DNA of 7,840 nucleotides. Source: CAYRIY01 sp964424335 (GTDB taxonomy: Bacteria > Bacillota > Limnochordia > DTU080 > RSA5). The DNA lies in assembly GCA_964424335.1 (NCBI GenBank), contig CAYRIY010000138.1, positions 1 to 7,840 of the forward strand, written 5' to 3'. A program made the translations under genes and the position numbers. The notes under the pieces are model-generated. The model was not told the DNA's origin. It saw only the letters and a list, made by a program, of their open reading frames with translations, and did not search any database. Below, piece after piece: positions 1 to 6,068 of the stretch (its first letter is position 1; each line of letters opens with the position of its first letter).

Positions 1-15
1 CATCGACAGAAATCC

Positions 16-55
16 AAAAAGGGTCCTTGCAGGGCAAATGCCCGTGCAAGGACCC
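16..55 (-). terminator. Rho-independent terminator ending the operon
   Basis: Read on the minus strand, an 11-bp perfect stem (45-55 with 21-31) continues, after a one-base bulge at 44, into a 4-bp GC stem (40-43 with 32-35) closed by a 4-base loop (36-39). Five T residues follow directly (20-16 on the plus strand are A). This is a classic intrinsic terminator. It lies about 70 bases after the aldolase stop codon and is the only hairpin plus T-tract in the window, so it marks the 3' end of the whole minus-strand unit. The plus-strand reading has no T-run after the stem, so it is unlikely to be bidirectional. Confidence 0.9.
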
Positions 56-122
56 GACATCATAGCCCCGTGCTTGGCGAAGCTCCATGTTTAAAGACGG
101 CCGCTTGTCGACGCGAAGCGGA

Positions 123-1001
123 TTAGGCTGAGGAATGAAAGAGCCCGGGCCTCCACCCCATCCATGTCAGCCGCTGCGAAACGACTTCGGCTACCGGCTC
201 GACGAGTCGCGTTCTCAGCTTTGCAAAATCGAGTTGGCCTTCATCCTCGCTCAGCCATGCTGACATCCCGTCGACATACGCCTGCCGCAAGTCCGTATTG
301 AAGTTCACTTTCACAACGCCGAGGCGTGCAGCTTGCTGCAGGTCCGCAGCGCTCAGCCCAGAGGCGCCGTGCAACGCCAAAGGCACCCCCGTCTTACGGT
401 GAATATCGCGCAACCGTTCAAAGTCCAGATTCGGCTCCCCTCGGTAGTGGCCGTGGACATTGCCCACTGCAACAGCCAAAATATCGACACCGGTTGCAGC
501 CACAAAATGCGCGGCTTGATCAGGATCTGTAAAGGCTTGGGGCGTGGCGCCATGCTCCACGTACTCCAATGCCCGATCTTCGTCGCCTACGACGGCGCCC
601 AGTTCCCCTTCGACAGTCACCCCTGCCGCGCGAGCAAGGCGTACGACCTCCCGTGTAATGGCAATGTTCTCGTCGAAAGCGAGGCTCGATCCGTCAAACA
701 TGACCGAAGTAAACCCTTGGTCAATCGCCCAAGCGACCTCGTCAACGGACTTTCCATGATCCAGGTGAATGGCTGCGGGCACGTCGGCCTCCTTCGCCAG
801 TTCCTTGAGATAAGCCACGAAGGATTGGGAGCCCGCTGCCTCTAGGTTGGCGAAGTTGCTCTGTAGAAACAGAGGAGCGCTCAAGCTCGCTGCCGCCTGA
901 ATCGCACCTTTTGCCATCTCCATGTTGTAAACGTTGAAAGCGCCCACGGCCACTCCTAGTTCGCGGGCTCTTCCGATCTCATCGCGCAGCGTCGACAGCA
1001 C
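123..1001 (-). CDS. Class II fructose-bisphosphate-type (ketose-phosphate) aldolase
   Basis: A 292-residue cytoplasmic zinc aldolase of the FbaA/GatY/KbaY superfamily, which reversibly cleaves a phosphorylated ketose to a DHAP-type product and an aldehyde. Seen in the protein: AFNVYNME near the N-terminus (residues 21-28), the catalytic and metal motif HLDHGKS with Asp81 and His82, GELG (132-135), the zinc-ligand segment VGNVHG with His183, LHGASGL with His211, and VKVNFNTDLR (230-239), which in the family binds the phosphate end of the substrate. Length is normal for the family. The GTG start at 1001 is favoured because it has a good Shine-Dalgarno site and the protein begins where the family begins. 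The gene overlaps the kinase gene by 23 bases, so translation is probably coupled. The C-terminus (TWMGWRPGLFHSSA) differs from the usual LFGSxG-type ending. The substrate is more likely a phosphorylated sugar-acid derivative made by the neighbouring kinase than fructose-1,6-bisphosphate, but this is inferred from context. Confidence 0.93.
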   Translation of the reverse strand: MLSTLRDEIGRARELGVAVGAFNVYNMEMAKGAIQAAASLSAPLFLQSNFANLEAAGSQSFVAYLKELAKEADVPAAIHLDHGKSVDEVAWAIDQGFTSVMFDGSSLAFDENIAITREVVRLARAAGVTVEGELGAVVGDEDRALEYVEHGATPQAFTDPDQAAHFVAATGVDILAVAVGNVHGHYRGEPNLDFERLRDIHRKTGVPLALHGASGLSAADLQQAARLGVVKVNFNTDLRQAYVDGMSAWLSEDEGQLDFAKLRTRLVEPVAEVVSQRLTWMGWRPGLFHSSA

Positions 1002-2457
1002 GATTGTCAGCTCCCTTCAGTGCCGCGCCCGCCCCCAATGCGTACACCACCTGCGTAAGGTCGGAAGGAGCGCCGACATTGCCGGGAAAGACGACGTAGG
1101 GGATATCGGGAAACTTCGATTCCGAGCCCATGTGCCAGACCGGCACGCCGGGAACCACCTGGCCGAGAACCGTCGCTTCGCGGCAGCTCAAACCTTTGGT
1201 GGCCACGTCGCTTGACGTGATGCCGCCCTTTGCGACGATGAACGTGGGGCGCACGGTGAGAGAGGCGACCAAATCGGCGAGCGCGTCCGAGATGCGTTCG
1301 CCGATATCCAGGTACTCATCGGCGTCCTCGCCCTTCAATACGTCACGCGAAGTGTATACGACGGCAATCCGACCATCGAGCAAGGTTTGTTCCACTTTTT
1401 GGTGGACACCCGCAAGCTCGCTACGCGCATCGCCGCCGTGCCGAAATGCTTGAACCGGCACCTCGATCCCGACCGCGTCAGGTTGCTTTAGCAAATCGGC
1501 CAATTGCCGATTCGTCAGTTCGACGTGCGATCCCACAACGACGAGGATCCCGTGTCCGCGTTGCCCGCTCCAATCGATGTGCTCTGCACTCACACGGCGT
1601 CCCGAGGCGATGCCGGCGAGTACCGGGACAAATGATGCGGCGCTACGAACGATGAGTTCTTCGCCCGATCGCTTCAGTTCCCAATACGCTGCCGCCACGA
1701 CTTCAAGGTCGGCGTATTCGAGCGAATTGACCACCGCGACGTCGCCTCGGCCCATGCCTTGGAGCAGCTTGACGACACCGTCCGGGCCGAGTCGGCGTAT
1801 CGTCTCCAGGTCGACGCTGCGCACGGATTCGCTTTTGATGGTTCCTTTGCTCTTCTCTTCGACCCAGTCGGGAAGCCTCGATGACTTAAAACCAAACGCC
1901 GGGTCCCTGGCAAACTCAGTCTCCCCAACCGGAAGAAAGTCGCCGTTTACGTGCACCCAATGCATATCCGCAAGCGTATAACGTCCGCCTTCGAAAAATG
2001 AAGACACCAAGAGAACGCCGCCGGAACTCGTATAACCTCCGCGATCGAGCCCGCGTTGAAGGGCGAAGACCTCACCGGGAAAATGACCGCGAAGTGTCGA
2101 GTCTCCCCGGCTCACGATCGTCAACGTCGTCTTGGTTTCACAGGCGGCCCGAGCAAGGAGTTCGCCCAATTCCAAGGCAAGGGCATCGGCTTTCTCGGGA
2201 CTTAGGCTGCGTGAGTTGGTCAAGATGTAAAAGGCCGGGGACTTGGCCGACAAGTTGCGGCAAAGCGTTTGGAAATCCCAACTCGTGATCACACGCACGT
2301 CCGCGACCGTCTGCGTTCCCGTCGGATCATCGTCGAGCACGACCACTTTATGCGCGCCCTCAGCCCTAAACTCCCGCCCGAGCTCCTCCGAGTCGATCTT
2401 CCAGACAGGCGGCAGCTCACGTTTCAGCACATCAAAGCGGGTTAAACCCTTGTCCAT
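979..2457 (-). CDS. DUF1537 four-carbon acid-sugar kinase (OtnK/DtnK family)
   Basis: A 492-residue cytoplasmic ATP-dependent kinase. Characterised members of this family phosphorylate sugar acids such as 3-oxo-tetronates, D-threonate and 3-oxo-isoapionate. The N-terminal substrate-binding domain shows VVVLDDDPTGTQT (about 38-50), SRGDSTLRGHF (116-126) and FFEGGRYTLADMHWVH (154-169). The C-terminal nucleotide-binding domain shows the glycine-rich VVVGSH (306-311), AKGGITSSD (409-417) and VFPGNVG (456-462). It is longer than OtnK-type members of about 420 residues and fits a longer subgroup of roughly 470-490. The ATG at 2457 is preferred: it has a GGAGGAG site 10 bases upstream, and LPPVWK near the N-terminus matches the usual family start. 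An in-frame TTG at 2562 with its own AAGGAG would add 35 residues of no recognisable character. The gene follows a 141-base spacer after the permease and overlaps the aldolase. The exact substrate is not readable from sequence. Confidence 0.93.
   Translation of the reverse strand: MDKGLTRFDVLKRELPPVWKIDSEELGREFRAEGAHKVVVLDDDPTGTQTVADVRVITSWDFQTLCRNLSAKSPAFYILTNSRSLSPEKADALALELGELLARAACETKTTLTIVSRGDSTLRGHFPGEVFALQRGLDRGGYTSSGGVLLVSSFFEGGRYTLADMHWVHVNGDFLPVGETEFARDPAFGFKSSRLPDWVEEKSKGTIKSESVRSVDLETIRRLGPDGVVKLLQGMGRGDVAVVNSLEYADLEVVAAAYWELKRSGEELIVRSAASFVPVLAGIASGRRVSAEHIDWSGQRGHGILVVVGSHVELTNRQLADLLKQPDAVGIEVPVQAFRHGGDARSELAGVHQKVEQTLLDGRIAVVYTSRDVLKGEDADEYLDIGERISDALADLVASLTVRPTFIVAKGGITSSDVATKGLSCREATVLGQVVPGVPVWHMGSESKFPDIPYVVFPGNVGAPSDLTQVVYALGAGAALKGADNRAVDAAR
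1011..1015 (-). promoter_or_regulatory. Ribosome-binding site for the aldolase GTG start
   Basis: On the minus strand the sequence AAGGGAG ends 9 bases before the GTG at 1001-999. It lies inside the last codons of the kinase gene. It supports choosing the GTG, which overlaps the kinase end, over any downstream start. Confidence 0.7.
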
Positions 2458-2474
2458 CAAGGAGCAACTCCTCC
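2448..2474 (-). promoter_or_regulatory. Kinase ribosome-binding site and start within two competing hairpins
   Basis: The strong Shine-Dalgarno GGAGGAG (minus strand, 2474-2468) lies 10 bases before the ATG at 2457. It can pair in a 5-bp, 3-base-loop hairpin (2472-2468 with 2464-2460) that would hide the site. An alternative 5-bp, 5-base-loop hairpin (2462-2458 with 2452-2448) places the AUG in its loop. The two share bases 2460-2462, so they cannot form together. The pairing is seen in the sequence; a regulatory role is inference, and stems this short may be chance. Confidence 0.45.
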
Positions 2475-2495
2475 GAAAATCCGTTAGCACGCGTC

Positions 2496-2567
2496 CCCAC
2501 TTGCGACCCCGAATTACCCATCCGCTCGGGACTTGGCCATGCTGACAAGGTCGGGTCGCCAAGTGGG
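2496..2567 (-). repeat. Imperfect inverted repeat in the permease-kinase spacer
   Basis: Bases 2553-2567 and 2496-2509 are inverted copies of each other: 14 pairs with one bulged base, around a loop of about 43 bases. The repeat occupies most of the 141-base gap between the permease stop (2599) and the kinase start (2457), the largest gap in the operon. There is no T-run after the right-hand arm, so it does not look like an intrinsic terminator. It could be an RNA structure that sets expression of the catabolic genes apart from the transport genes, an mRNA processing site, or a DNA site for a regulator. I saw no convincing promoter in the same gap. Confidence 0.55.
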
Positions 2568-2598
2568 TGACTCCTTCAACTACATCACATACCGTTAA

Positions 2599-3510
2599 CT
2601 ATTTGATGATCCCGATTTTGCCGCGCTCCAGCGAAATGAAGACGGCGCCGATCAAGATGAGACCGGTGATCACCTGCTGGACCTCTGACGACACTCCCAA
2701 GATCACCAATCCGTTGCTCAGCATCGCGGTAATCACGGCACCGATCACCGTGTTCTGTAAGTTGCCGACTCCTCCGGTAAGAGGCGTCCCGCCCAGCACC
2801 ACTGCGGAAATGGCAGTCAACTCGAAGGAAGCTCCCGTGGTCGGCGTAGCCGCCCCGAGACGGGATGCCATCATGACTCCGCCAAGCCCTGCCAGGAGGC
2901 CGGAGAACAGAAACACCGCCACCTTGATACGGTCGACGGGAACTCCGCTAAGCCTGGAGACCCGCTCGTCGCCGCCGATCGAGATGGCATATCGCCCGAA
3001 CGCCGTGTAGTTGTACAGGATGTAGGCGATCACGAACACCGCGAGCGTCACGTAGAGAATGCTGGGGTAAGACCCGAGAAAATCAAGGGCGGGATCTGTG
3101 GGAATCGGGTTACTCCTAGAGTAGATGATGGTGAGTCCGCGCCCTATGAGGAGCGTCCCCAACGTGACGATGAACGAAGGCACTTTGAGGTAGGTGTAGA
3201 CCAACCCATTGAAAAGGCCCATCAAGGCTCCGACGAGTACGCCGACGGGAATTCCCCAAATGCCGTGTTCGACCGCCACCCCCGCACCCACCATGCCGGC
3301 GAACGCCAGAACGCTGCCGACCGATAGGTCGATACTTCCCATGGTGATGACGAAGTGCATGCCGAACGCTACGACTGCGAGCACTGCAGCTTGTTGCAGG
3401 ATGATACTGAAATTGCGCACAGTAACGAAACGGTCGAAGCTTGTCGCTGCAAAAATCAAGAAGATGATGGCAAAGGCTAAATACGGCACAAAGGCTTTCA
3501 AGCGCTGCAT
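2599..3510 (-). CDS. Sugar-type ABC transporter permease (RbsC family)
   Basis: A 303-residue inner-membrane permease of the ribose/xylose/AI-2 group (BPD_transp_2). It would form the channel, probably as a homodimer, with the upstream ATPase and the periplasmic binding protein. Seen in the sequence: hydrophobic segments throughout, starting at residues 8-22 and 40-56, and the family signatures FVITMGSIDLSVGSV (53-67), VPSFIVTLGT (110-119), FGRYAISIGGDERVSRLSGV (171-190) and FELTAISAVVLGGTPLTGGVGN (229-250). The segment around 180-210 is the cytoplasmic loop expected to contact the ATPase. Length is typical. The ATG at 3510 has AGGAG 8 bases upstream (3523-3519), and only 25 bases separate it from the ATPase stop. 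Family assignment is secure; the transported compound is not determined. Confidence 0.95.
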   Translation of the reverse strand: MQRLKAFVPYLAFAIIFLIFAATSFDRFVTVRNFSIILQQAAVLAVVAFGMHFVITMGSIDLSVGSVLAFAGMVGAGVAVEHGIWGIPVGVLVGALMGLFNGLVYTYLKVPSFIVTLGTLLIGRGLTIIYSRSNPIPTDPALDFLGSYPSILYVTLAVFVIAYILYNYTAFGRYAISIGGDERVSRLSGVPVDRIKVAVFLFSGLLAGLGGVMMASRLGAATPTTGASFELTAISAVVLGGTPLTGGVGNLQNTVIGAVITAMLSNGLVILGVSSEVQQVITGLILIGAVFISLERGKIGIIK

Positions 3511-3535
3511 TTCCAGTGCTCCTCTCCGGACTTGC

Positions 3536-5038
3536 TTATATCATCGTGCCAATGATGTCGTGTTCCGTAGGATTCTGCTCCCAAGTAAACTCGGCAGAAA
3601 TGCGGCCTCGACGCAAAATGATGATTCGGTCACTCATTTGAAGCAACTCCGGAAGTTCGTCGCTTACCATCACGATCCCAATGCCTTTCTTGGTAAGGGT
3701 ATTGAGCAGAGCGTAAATCTCGGTCTTGGCGCCTACGTCGACACCGCGCGTCGGGTTGTCGAGCAAGAGCACCTTGGCGTCGCTCGCCACCCAACGGGCC
3801 AGCACCACCTTTTGCCGGTTCCCGCCGCTCAAATTGCCGCAAAGGTCGCCGGGTCCCTGACACTTGATCATAAGTTCGCTGATCAACTGCCTGGCAGACG
3901 CTTCCTCTCTGCGCCGGTCGATGAAGCCGTAACGTTGCATGCGCGGCAGTGACGGCAAGGACGCATTTTCCCGGATCGTATGATTGAGGATGATGCCTTC
4001 CCGATCCCGATTGCGGGGCGCATAGGCAAATCCCATCGCAATAGCGTCCCTCGGCGCCTTGATGTCGACCTTTTCTCCTCGGAGGAACACGTCACCGCTT
4101 GTGACCGGGGCGTCGCCGAACAGACACTTCAATACTTCCTCTTGACCGGCGCCGGCCAAGCCGCCGATACCCAGTATCTCGCCCGCGCGCACCTCAAACG
4201 ACACGCCTTCGAAAGAGCCGGCGCTGGTTAGGTCCCTTACTTCCAGTAGAGGGGGACCATCCGCCGCGCCCAATGGGTGTTCTCGCAGTTTGGACGTCGC
4301 TACCTCCCGCCCGACCATCAGGCCGGACAACTGATCCGGGGTCGTCTCGGTCGTCTTTCGCGTCGTTACAAACCCGCCATCTTTCAAGACGAGCAGGTGC
4401 TCACTGTGTTCGAACATCTCTTCGAATCTGTGCGAGACAAAGATGACGACGCCGCCGGCTCGCTGTACTTCGCGCATTTTGTCAAAGAGCACCTGTACAC
4501 TCTGGCGTGAGAGCGCGGCCGAAGTTTCATCGATGATCAAGAGCACCGGATCGAGCGACAATGCCCGGGACAGTTCCACCAACTTCTGATCTTCGAGGGA
4601 CAGTTGTGAGGCGAGCGCTCTGGGATCGATGTGCGGACAGACGTCTCCCATGGCCTCCTCGGCTAGCTTATATAGGAGCCGCTTTTGGTGAATGCCAAAG
4701 CGTGTGAATCGGTCTTCACGCCCGACAAACAAGTTCTCCGCCACGGTGAGCGAGGGAATGAGCCCCGGTTCTTGCAAGACCTCCGCAACGCCGGCGCGCC
4801 AAGCGTCTTTCACCGTCGCCGGAGCATACGGCTTACCTTGCAACAGCACTTCTCCGCCGTCTTTTTGGTACACGCCCGACAAGATGTGGGTAAGCGTGGA
4901 CTTGCCGGCGCCGTTCTCGCCCGCCAGGGCCCAGGACTCTCCCGGGCCCATTCTCACGACATCGTTTTCGCTCCAATCGAGCGCACGCACACCGGGGAAG
5001 CGCTTTTTGATTCCTCTGATTTCCAGTACGTGTCCCAT
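3536..5038 (-). CDS. Sugar-type ABC transporter ATP-binding protein with two ABC domains (RbsA/MglA family)
   Basis: A 500-residue tandem ATPase that powers the importer from the cytoplasmic side. Domain 1 has Walker A GENGAGKST (40-48), a Q-loop glutamine near 89, a divergent signature LSLED (146-150), Walker B ending in Asp170-Glu171, and the switch His203. Domain 2 has a degenerate Walker A region GIGGLAGAGQEE (290-301, no Lys-Ser/Thr), a good signature LSGGN (403-407), and Walker B LLLDNPTRGVD, in which Asn428 replaces the usual catalytic glutamate. Paired head to tail, one composite ATP site (domain 1 Walker motifs with domain 2 signature) looks intact and the other looks inactive. A weak second site is common in this family; the Asn makes it more extreme. 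The ATG at 5038 is preceded only by a G-rich tract (five G) and no full Shine-Dalgarno, so translation may depend on coupling to the amidohydrolase gene, whose stop lies 24 bases upstream. Confidence 0.95.
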   Translation of the reverse strand: MGHVLEIRGIKKRFPGVRALDWSENDVVRMGPGESWALAGENGAGKSTLTHILSGVYQKDGGEVLLQGKPYAPATVKDAWRAGVAEVLQEPGLIPSLTVAENLFVGREDRFTRFGIHQKRLLYKLAEEAMGDVCPHIDPRALASQLSLEDQKLVELSRALSLDPVLLIIDETSAALSRQSVQVLFDKMREVQRAGGVVIFVSHRFEEMFEHSEHLLVLKDGGFVTTRKTTETTPDQLSGLMVGREVATSKLREHPLGAADGPPLLEVRDLTSAGSFEGVSFEVRAGEILGIGGLAGAGQEEVLKCLFGDAPVTSGDVFLRGEKVDIKAPRDAIAMGFAYAPRNRDREGIILNHTIRENASLPSLPRMQRYGFIDRRREEASARQLISELMIKCQGPGDLCGNLSGGNRQKVVLARWVASDAKVLLLDNPTRGVDVGAKTEIYALLNTLTKKGIGIVMVSDELPELLQMSDRIIILRRGRISAEFTWEQNPTEHDIIGTMI

Positions 5039-5062
5039 GACAACCCCCGTCAGACCCGCGCT

Positions 5063-5971
5063 TTACGAAGCCAAACCGAAGAGCCGCGCCGCGTTGCCGC
5101 CCAGGAAAGCATCAATATCGGCTTCCGTGATAAACGGCTCGAGTTCGTGGCGAACCGTATACGCGGGCACCTTTTGGTACGTCTCGATTTCGGGCGCGAA
5201 GTCAAACTCGGGGTAATCGGTGCCCCAAAGGAGTTTTTCAAAGACGCCGATCTTCTTGGCCCATACCATCGTCTCAGCGATTTTGAAAAACGGCATGGTC
5301 CCCCAAAACGCAAGATCACCGTAGACGTTCGGATATCGGAGCAAGACGGTGAGACCGTCCTCCGGCCAGTGCATTCCCGTATGCGCAGCAATGATCTTGA
5401 GATCGGGAAAATCCGTGGCCACGTCTTCGATGTAGAGGGGATGGTTGTACTCCATTGACTTGGAATAAGGCAATGAGCTGTGTCCGGTGTGGATAATGAT
5501 CGGCGCGCCGATCTCTTGGGTCACTTCGTAGATGGGCCAAATGCGTCGGTCATTGATCGCCACGGCGGAGTAGCCCGGCATGATCTTGACCCCTTTGAGC
5601 GGCCCGTCTCCCACCCATTTTTCGATTTCCCTCACCGTCTTGAGCCCACCAAGCGGGTCGGCGGTGTAGTACCCGATCAGTCGATCCGGATACTTCGCGA
5701 CGCATTCCGCCATGTACTCAGGCAGATCCGGTTTGACGTTATCCATTGGAGCCATGTGATAACCCATGATGACGGCCTTGTCCACCTTGGCCCGATCCAT
5801 GTCGGCAATCATCTTTTCTGGTGTGATACAGAAATCTTGCGCCGTCCACGGCTTACCGGTCCACCAGTTGATGGCTCCCTTGCGTGCGTAGTTGGCCTCG
5901 TAGACCTTGTCCATCTTTACGCTGAAATCTTCGCCGTACGTGGTCATATGGCAATGGACGTTGATTCGCAT
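5063..5971 (-). CDS. Metal-dependent amidohydrolase (amidohydrolase_2, ACMSD-like)
   Basis: A 302-residue protein of the PF04909 group within the amidohydrolase superfamily, which includes ACMSD- and gamma-resorcylate-type decarboxylases, 4-oxalomesaconate hydratase and sugar-acid or pyrone lactonases. A TIM-barrel metal site is visible: His6-Cys-His8 directly after the start, IIIHTGH with His161 and His164, AAHTGMHWPED with His197 and His201, and LLWGTDYPE with Asp252. There is no signal peptide, so it should be cytoplasmic. Because the HxH lies at residues 6-8, the ATG at 5971 must be the true start. Its Shine-Dalgarno is weak (GAGGGTGGG-like, about 7-11 bases upstream). The gene sits between the binding-protein and ATPase genes of one importer, an unusual position that ties it to the imported compound. 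Opening of a sugar-acid lactone is an attractive guess given the downstream acid-sugar kinase, but decarboxylation or hydration is equally compatible with the motifs. Confidence 0.88.
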   Translation of the reverse strand: MRINVHCHMTTYGEDFSVKMDKVYEANYARKGAINWWTGKPWTAQDFCITPEKMIADMDRAKVDKAVIMGYHMAPMDNVKPDLPEYMAECVAKYPDRLIGYYTADPLGGLKTVREIEKWVGDGPLKGVKIMPGYSAVAINDRRIWPIYEVTQEIGAPIIIHTGHSSLPYSKSMEYNHPLYIEDVATDFPDLKIIAAHTGMHWPEDGLTVLLRYPNVYGDLAFWGTMPFFKIAETMVWAKKIGVFEKLLWGTDYPEFDFAPEIETYQKVPAYTVRHELEPFITEADIDAFLGGNAARLFGLAS

Positions 5972-6015
5972 ATCTTAGCCCACCCTCAAGTTCATACATT
6001 GGCCCGTCAAGCTAC

Positions 6016-6058
6016 GCCGCGGGGGACAGGCAGGACTCGCCCGCCCATCCTCCGCGGC
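6016..6058 (-). promoter_or_regulatory. Strong GC-rich intercistronic hairpin after the binding-protein gene
   Basis: On the minus strand, 6058-6040 pairs with 6034-6016 around the 5-base loop CGAGT (6039-6035). The 19-position stem has one A-C mismatch and three G-U wobbles. It begins 10 bases after the stop codon of the binding protein. No T-run follows, so it is not a standard intrinsic terminator. Stable hairpins at this place in importer operons (malE-malF is the known example) protect the binding-protein part of the mRNA from 3' decay and keep the membrane components at lower levels. That role is inferred here. The base pairing is directly visible. Confidence 0.75.
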
Positions 6059-6068
6059 TTTCGAATCG

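Noticed and set aside
101..121. Small hairpin just after the aldolase stop (CCGCTT/AAGCGG)
   Set aside because: It has six pairs with a 9-base loop and only a short T-run well after it. The real terminator at 16-55 is far stronger.
326..845. Plus-strand open frames opposite the aldolase gene
   Set aside because: They lie fully antisense to a gene with strong family motifs, show no recognisable domain and have no convincing ribosome site. They are shadows of GC-rich coding sequence.
2515..2541. Eight-codon micro-ORF (MAKSRADG) in the permease-kinase spacer as a leader peptide
   Set aside because: There is no Shine-Dalgarno ahead of its ATG and no run of regulatory codons, so it is most likely chance.
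2515..2550. Possible promoter in the spacer (TTGTCA resembling a -35 box)
   Set aside because: No acceptable -10 box occurs at 16-18 bases. The nearest AT-rich candidate is 24 bases away.
2458..2562. TTG start at 2562 extending the kinase by 35 residues
   Set aside because: It has a fair AAGGAG site 8 bases upstream, but the added residues match nothing known for the family, and the ATG at 2457 has a stronger site and the usual N-terminus. Kept only as a point to check.
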